From positions 1 through 16,079 of the forward strand of contig JNEM01008723.1 of the NCBI GenBank assembly GCA_000697335.1: a stretch of 16,079 nt of DNA. Direction: 5' to 3'. Both the position numbers and the translations under genes were made by a program. This document shows positions 10,686-16,079 of this stretch, one piece after another. The notes below the pieces were generated by a model. That model saw nothing but the letters and a program-made list of their open reading frames with translations, did no database searches and had not been told where the DNA came from. Origin of the DNA: Conidiobolus incongruus B7586. Its lineage: Eukaryota > Entomophthoromycota > Entomophthoromycetes > Entomophthorales > Conidiobolaceae. Numbering within the stretch: the first letter of the stretch is position 1; every line of letters begins with the position of its first letter.

Positions 10686-10828
10686 ATTTATATTGCTTTT
10701 TTATAAATTTTATTAACTATAAATAATTTCATATTGATATTTAAGATTAATATTGTATTTTTATCTACCAATTTCATCAAAAAATGATGATCTAATTATT
10801 AATATATTAAATAACATTAACCAATTAA

Positions 10829-10847
10829 ATATATATATATATATATT
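10829..10847. repeat. (AT)n microsatellite
   Basis: An uninterrupted AT run of about nine units in the spacer. It is simple sequence. Confidence 0.75.
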
Positions 10848-10964
10848 ATTAAATTATAATAAGTAAGAGTTTATATTAAAAATTATTAAAAAAATAATTA
10901 AAATAATATATTAATTTAATTGAAAATTATAAAATATTGAAAATTTTATTTAATAATTAAGATT

Positions 10965-12021
10965 TTATATTTTATTCACAAATTGACTAGTTATAAAATT
11001 AATTAATTTGAGTTGTTTAATTTTGTCAATTTCATTTTTCATATCATTGCAATACTGATCTAATGGCAGATTATTGTAAGCGTAGCCGAATGGGGATTCG
11101 ACCTCTTCGCTGAGTGCTAAAGTACCGAAGAGAATAATTCAGTTGATGGTTGCATATGGGATTACTACCCAGCTGTTGGATTTGGAAATATTGAGCATTT
11201 GGGAAGGGATGAAGTTGCACGAGATCGAGATGCATTGACTGAGGTGAACTGTGCATGCAAGTGAGATGGACGTATAGATGAATCTTTGGAGGTTGCTGAA
11301 CGCTTCTTGAAGGTCGTGAAGTTCACTTCGTGAGTGGTCAAATGTCATATCATTCATATTGCGGTTATTGTACTATTCGAACAGATACGCTAATATGAAG
11401 CGGGTGAGTTGCATGAGCATATTACATGTAAGGAAATTTGACTTCAATTTGAAGAGCCTTCTGTTAAAGATCTTTTTACCACCTTCCTTTGTATCTTGAT
11501 CCTTGGGATTTTTACTCTGCAATTCAGTATCTAAATTGGTGCCCTTATAATCTGGAATTTTCTAATCAAAGGAATTAAGTACTCAAAATTCACTCCAAAT
11601 TCATTCCGCAAATAATGCTTCATAGCTACTAGAAATTCGGAATAATATTTACAATGGCTTCCTTCACTTCGCGACCCTCTTTGGAATTTTGAGGTAATTG
11701 CGTTCATAATAGTATTGATAAGCACTTCAATTGGAAATTCATCGTAAGCCACCATTTGGTACCTTCTCTGAATCTGGAGTATGCAGTGTTCGCTCTGAAA
11801 GCAAAGAATAAACTGATAAAAGTTTATGAGATTGACAACAGTGCACTTTTAATCGATAGAGAATAAACTTTCGTGTGAATGACAAAGATAATCGTACTCC
11901 AAATAGCGAAGAATATCATTTTCCCTAACAGTTTAGGTACAATAGTACCTCTGTAAAAGAATGTCTGATTATTAAATTTAAATATGCATTCGAATAGAGT
12001 TAATTGATTATTATGAACCAT
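10965..12021 (-). pseudogene. UPF0187/bestrophin-like anion-channel gene, decayed
   Basis: Family members are multi-pass membrane proteins forming bestrophin-like anion channels. Reading starts at ATG 12021 with FFYRGTIVPKLLGK and a hydrophobic segment, then the hallmark NTAYSRFREG at 11790-11761. Next come EFLVAMKHYLRNEFGVNFEY (second frame), RFILAYLFE and SISLACTVHLSQC (third frame), then SWVVIPYATIN and ILFGTLALSEEVESPFGY. The last block, matching the family's E-N-P-F-G-Y...L-P-L-D signature, runs to YNNLPLDQYC. The frame closes at TAA 10967-10965, and the span equals about 352 codons, the usual family length. It is broken by in-frame TAA (11826-11824), TAG (11375-11373) and TGA (11141-11139), and by frame changes near 11760 and 11550. 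Introns do not explain these: the breaks fall inside conserved segments, and the one 53-nt candidate around the TAG loses frame. Every domain is still readable, so the loss looks fairly recent. Confidence 0.85.
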
Positions 12022-13751
12022 CTCTCGTCATAGAAATAAATAATTATAGAATTCTGATTAAATTTATTAACTATTTAATATATTTAAATAATCTTTTATA
12101 TTGTAATATTGTCAAGTTCAACATAAAACTTAAGTATATTTTTTATCTAATTATACCCGTGTTGTTAATTGCTTTAATAATATCATTTATAAATTAATTA
12201 CAGCATAATTCTAAGTTTTAAATGAATTTATTTAATTTGAAAAATTTTGAAATAATATTAAGTTGGTGACGTTAGCAATTCTTGAAATGAATATCTGGTT
12301 GAATTATTATTATCAATAAGCTTTTTAAACTTAAAATTACTATACATATATGTCACAATTTTAAACAAAATTTCATCATCTATAAATTTATAAAATATTT
12401 AATCGTACATATATTTAATAAAACATTAAAATTAGACATATTAAAGATTTTTTGCAATATTGTCCAAATGAAACTGTTATCAAATTAGTAGGCTATAATT
12501 CTTGCTAAGGTAAAGAGAAATGGATACAACTAAATTATTTTAAGTATATTAGGAATTTAGAATCAATATAAAATATTTGGTATAAGTAAAATTATGATAC
12601 TTAATTTTGTTTTTTAAAAGATATGACAATTATTTTAAGATATAAATTATGATTTTTTATCCATTAAATTGAACAAAATCTGAATTATAACTCAAAAATG
12701 AAAACATCTAAATTCATTATTATCAAATATTATCTATTACCGAGGACAAGAAGAAAATAACATGTTTACATAATAAATATTAATATAATACTTATTGAAT
12801 TAATAATTCCGTGAAATAGATATAGATACCATTAAATTTAGCAAACAATCAGCTTAAATATAGATTCATAAATATTTATTGGAAGGATTAAATTGAGGTT
12901 ATAGCATTATTGAATTGGAGTATTTTCATTGCAAAGACTTAATATTGTCAGCCAATTGGTTGTTTTAAAACAGTTGAATTAATTACTTTGATATCCCTTG
13001 TATAAACTATTTCATTCAATAATTAAATGAACTTTCCTTATATTGAGAATATGAATTTAATTTTGACATTATAATAATATTTAAATCCAAATAAATTGAT
13101 TTGTGGTAATCACCTTATAAATATATTAATATTAGATTTTATGAATTAAATTAGTAACTTATTTTTTACTAAAATAATCATCAATTTATTAATTATCAGA
13201 ATATTTGATATTTATTTATAAAATCAAATTAATTTCAATTATGAATTTATCAATTATAATAAATATTCCTAAATATAGAATCAAAATAATATTTATCAGA
13301 TATTAATTATAATATAAAAATTGTTTGAATAGATTGGATTTACTATTTATGATTGAAGTTTATATATCATTAGTTCTTAAATTTGAAAGAATTAGTAACA
13401 AAAATATTTTTTTTGAATATTTTAATCTAGATATTGTCAATTAAAAAACCAAATAAATTAGATAATATTAACTATCCCATCTTTGTTATATTTATGCTAA
13501 TCTTTATATAAATTTTTTTAAATAATTGATTTTTTTTAAAGTATCAATCAATATACAGTTAATTTTTTTATCAAAATTAAGTGTGACTTGATGCATTGTA
13601 ATTAATTAAAATAGCCAATAATAGTAATACAAAAATATTATAAACTCAATACTAAATTCTGTTTTAATAAAGTATTAACCATAATTAAAAAATTATTAGA
13701 TTAAATATTAAATTGTTATTCATTTTAATATTATTAGAATATTTAAAAATA
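12022..13751. other. AT-rich spacer between divergent genes
   Basis: About 1.7 kb lie between the start of the channel pseudogene (-) and the AP-1 sigma gene (+), so two promoters probably sit here. The missing 5' coding piece of AP-1 sigma may also lie in its right half. I found no convincing exon in it. Confidence 0.55.
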
Positions 13752-14520
13752 ATGAGTGTAAATGAATATAAAATAATATATTAGAAAATAATTAAAATAC
13801 TAATTAATATAAAATTAAATAGTTTAATTATTTAATTTTAGTTAATAGAGAGGGCAAGATCAGGTTGAGTAAATGGTACCAAACTACAGATATTAGGAAG
13901 AGGAATAAAATACTAAAAGAAGTAACGCATTTAGTACTATCCAGAAAGAGGGATATGTGTAACTTTATCGAATATGAAGGTATTTTTAATTATAATTTAT
14001 ATGTGATGATTTTATTGATCAAAGTATTTAGATACTAAAATAGTTTATAAAAAGTAAATTAAAAAAGATTGTTTATTAATTTTAATATATAAAAATTGAT
14101 ATAAAATATAGATATGCCAGTTTATACTTCGTAGCTAGTATTAATTTGGAGGATAACGAATTGATCGCTTTGGAAATTATTCATAGATATGTGGAAATCT
14201 TAGATAGATACTTCGGCAATGTGAATTCATTCTAAATATATTTTAATATATTATTTAATATTGGTTTTAGGTTTGTGAATTAGATATTATATTCAATTTT
14301 GATAAGGTAAAAATCATCATGTATCATATATCAAATCATATTAATTTAATTAATTTGTTAGGCCTATAATATCCTTGATGAACTATTATTAAGTGGTGAA
14401 CTATTAGAATCCAATAAGCAACTAGTACTAAATGTAATTAAACAGCATGAAATTATCGACCAAACTGAAAAAATGGAACATCTGTTGCCCGAAATTAAAT
14501 ATATCTTGGGCGAGGAATAA
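13752..14520 (+). CDS. APS1: AP-1 clathrin adaptor sigma subunit, with a 22-nt micro-exon
   Basis: This is the small subunit of the AP-1 complex, which recruits clathrin and sorts cargo between trans-Golgi and endosomes. Firm exons are 13842-13979, 14032-14053, 14112-14220, 14271-14306 and 14362-14520 (TAA). They read [73 protein letters not shown] and [14 protein letters not shown]-x-E-Y and the [18 protein letters not shown] core match AP-1 sigma better than AP-2 sigma. Introns of 52, 58, 50 and 55 nt all end in TAG. The 22-nt exon is needed to supply the conserved D-x-K-I-V-Y-K segment. The start is unsure: ATG 13752 plus one base, spliced from a weak GTGTAA donor at 13756 to 13841, gives MINREGK and 155 residues. 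That lacks about seven residues of the usual first strand, so a further 5' exon may exist. Confidence 0.9.
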
Positions 14521-15173
14521 ATGGTATTTATTATATGGCGTATTATGTGTTTCAGTTGATACATTAATTATAAATTTTTGAATTAGCTATTGAATTCCTA
14601 TCACTAGATTGAAATGTTTAATAATGTTCAGGATAGCCCATAACTTTAATACTTAATAGCTTATTTTCTATTCACAATAGTAAAGATATATCATATCAAA
14701 ACTGATAAAATAATTATTATAGATTAGTTAATGTAGAATTTTACAGAAAATATTAAAATGAAACAAAATAGACTATTTTATTATCATGATATCTAAACCA
14801 ATATTTTGATAATTTTATATTTAAGGCTTAATTCACTATCAATTATAAAAGTTTATATTTCAGTTTATTATCTTATAAATTTTATAAATTAATGATCTAA
14901 TATAATTAGAATGAATAAAAATATTAATTTCATTGTAAACTTATTCATCTGTGATGATAATAATTTAAAAATAGATAATATATTAATATCAATCAAATAC
15001 TTTGCAATAATTTACAAATAAAAATTATTTAATAAAATTGAAATTAAACGTCACATGCTAGTTAAAAAATTTCATCCCATAATTCAATTTATCAATTTAA
15101 AATATAAATTGAATTGATAAATGATGCTTAAATATAAATCATACATAATAATAATAACATAATAACTGAAATA
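14521..15173. other. AT-rich spacer upstream of the PEX39 gene
   Basis: This spacer of 653 nt separates two genes on the same strand. It should contain the AP-1 sigma transcript end and the PEX39 promoter. No open frame or RNA is recognised. An inverted repeat lies at its right end. Confidence 0.6.
15081..15115. repeat. Inverted repeat (12-bp arms) upstream of PEX39
   Basis: AATTCAATTTAT at 15081-15092 and ATAAATTGAATT at 15104-15115 are exact inverted copies around an 11-nt loop. They sit about 60-90 nt before the PEX39 start codon, where a promoter element or 5' leader hairpin would be. Confidence 0.6.
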
Positions 15174-15743
15174 ATGAATTTTGAAACTTATAACTTTGAT
15201 GAAGATGAAAATTTCCAAGTAAAAATTAAATTATTAATATTAAAAAAATAAAAATTATTAATTTTAATTTAGAAAGGATTAACTTCAATTTTAAGTAAAT
15301 TTCAATCTGAAAATAATATAACCGAACAGGAAGCTATTTTAAAAGCTAAAAAATTTTATTTTGAAAAGTATTAAATTTAATATAAATATTAGTTTTATAG
15401 TTTATTCAATAATTTCCTTTAGAGTTGTTAAACCTAAATTAAAAGAAAATGTTCAAAACAGTAAAACTGAAGGTATAATCTTATATTTTATTCAATATTA
15501 TCTTTCCTTTCATAATAGCTAACATTTAATAATAGAAGAAACACCAAGGTTAAGTTTACAAGAAATTTCTGAATTAATAAGCTCTGGAAAACCTATACCA
15601 GGTAATCAATATATATATCTGAATCATCCAAAATACAATTAATAGTAATATTAATAGGTATTAAAACCATCCCATTGAAAATCAACAAAGAACAACCGAC
15701 AACTTCGAATTTATCCCCAAGGAAGAAACCTTGGGAATATTAA
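15174..15743 (+). CDS. PEX39: PEX39-like peroxisomal import factor (KPWE-motif protein), five exons
   Basis: PEX39 (human C6orf226, yeast Yjr012c) is known as a small factor that helps the receptor PEX7 import PTS2 proteins into peroxisomes. Exons are 15174-15218, 15273-15367, 15423-15472, 15536-15601 and 15658-15743. They total 342 nt, which is exactly 113 codons plus TAA. The N-terminal part reads MNFETYNFDEDENFQ then KGLTSILSKF, matching the YxFDEDxxFQxGL block of this family. A basic region KFYFEKVVKPKLKE follows. The C-terminal part reads LQEISELISSGKPIPGI and ends RKKPWEY, with the KPWE motif reported to be needed for PEX7 binding. The introns are 54, 55, 63 and 56 nt, all GT...TAG; the third has a CTAAC branch site. 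All four joins keep frame and three split a codon. No exon exceeds 95 nt, so the gene shows no long open frame. The family call rests on motif recall. Confidence 0.88.
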
Positions 15744-16079
15744 TCATATTAAAAATTTTTTCAATACTAATATTATTTTATCTATTATTATTATTACTAT
15801 AAAAATTTTTTTTAAAAATTAATCAAATTGTGACTGTTATAGTTAATAAAATTAAAAAATTTTAAATTATTTTAGTTGAAATAATAATGTAATTGATTTA
15901 TTTAATATTACCATGGAATCGAAGAAATGGGAAATTTTTTAATTTCTGATTTTTCAAACATATTATTAGTTTCAAATAAGCAAATATATACAAAACAAAT
16001 AGGAAAATAAATAGTTTTGAATTATATATATATATATATATATATAATAATTTTTTTGATTAAAAAATGAATTTTTTAA
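15744..16079. other. AT-rich 3' flank of PEX39
   Basis: Very AT-rich sequence with poly-T and poly-A runs and no open frame of note. The PEX39 transcript end should be here. It ends near a (TA)n run. Confidence 0.6.
16022..16046. repeat. (TA)n microsatellite
   Basis: About twelve uninterrupted TA units, the longest simple dinucleotide run in the window. Confidence 0.85.

Larger units (their letters stand above)
9028..10964. other. AT-rich spacer upstream of the GATA gene
   Basis: About 1.9 kb of AT-rich DNA lie between the GATA gene start and the 3' end of the channel pseudogene, both on the minus strand. The GATA promoter should lie at its left end. I see no exon. It holds copy B of the dispersed repeat, a perfect 32-bp palindrome at 10654-10685 and an (AT)n run at 10829-10847. 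The sequence GGTTCGAAT at 10035 looks like a tRNA B box, but no tRNA can be folded around it. Confidence 0.6.

Noticed and set aside
11373-11427. A 53-nt GTAATA...AATAG intron removing the TAG in the channel pseudogene
   Set aside because: Removing it changes the frame relative to the well-conserved downstream part and deletes a family-like segment (LTRFILAYLFE).
10965-12021. Stop-codon reassignment or selenocysteine in the channel gene
   Set aside because: All three stop types interrupt it, two frame changes are also present, and other genes in the window end normally at TAA.
13350-13395. ATG-led stretch MIEVYISLVLKFERI as the first AP-1 sigma exon
   Set aside because: Its phase fits, but the sequence does not resemble the family's N-terminal strand and it would insert extra residues before NREGK.

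Overview
The window is AT-rich nuclear DNA from a eukaryote with small spliceosomal introns. Compact genes stand out as GC-richer islands in very AT-rich spacers. The thirteen introns I could place by protein continuity are 50 to 89 nt, start with GT and all end in TAG. Several carry a fungal-type branch site (TACTAAC, CTAAC or ACTAAT). Gene content (Dom34/pelota, a single-finger GATA factor of the C-X2-C-X18-C-X2-C type, a UPF0187/bestrophin-like channel, AP-1 sigma, PEX39) suits a fungus, probably an early-diverging AT-rich lineage. The species cannot be fixed from the sequence.

Layout. 2-793 (+): last four exons of the ribosome-rescue factor Dom34/pelota. 2959-7499 (+): a two-exon gene for a protein of about 1483 residues built from Ig-like ASH/hydin-type domains. 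8470-9027 (-): a GATA zinc-finger protein, followed by an out-of-frame half finger and an intron-like stretch (8274-8485) that may be an alternative C-terminus. 10965-12021 (-): a decayed UPF0187/bestrophin-like anion-channel gene with three in-frame stops and two frame changes. 13752-14520 (+): AP-1 clathrin adaptor sigma subunit in five or six exons, one of them only 22 nt. 15174-15743 (+): a 113-residue PEX39-like peroxisomal import factor in five short exons.

The genes are not a pathway cluster. They are ordinary housekeeping and regulatory genes: translation quality control, vesicle traffic, peroxisome import and transcription. The AP-1 sigma and PEX39 genes have exons too short to show as long open frames and must be read through their introns. 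The spacers (0.3 to 2.2 kb) hold microsatellites, a perfect 32-bp palindrome, smaller inverted repeats, a diverged dispersed repeat and one unexplained GC-richer islet at 1445-1530. I saw no rRNA, credible tRNA, CRISPR array or retroelement. No undescribed multi-gene system is evident. The most notable items are the GATA half finger, the AP-1 micro-exon, the hidden PEX39 gene and the channel pseudogene.
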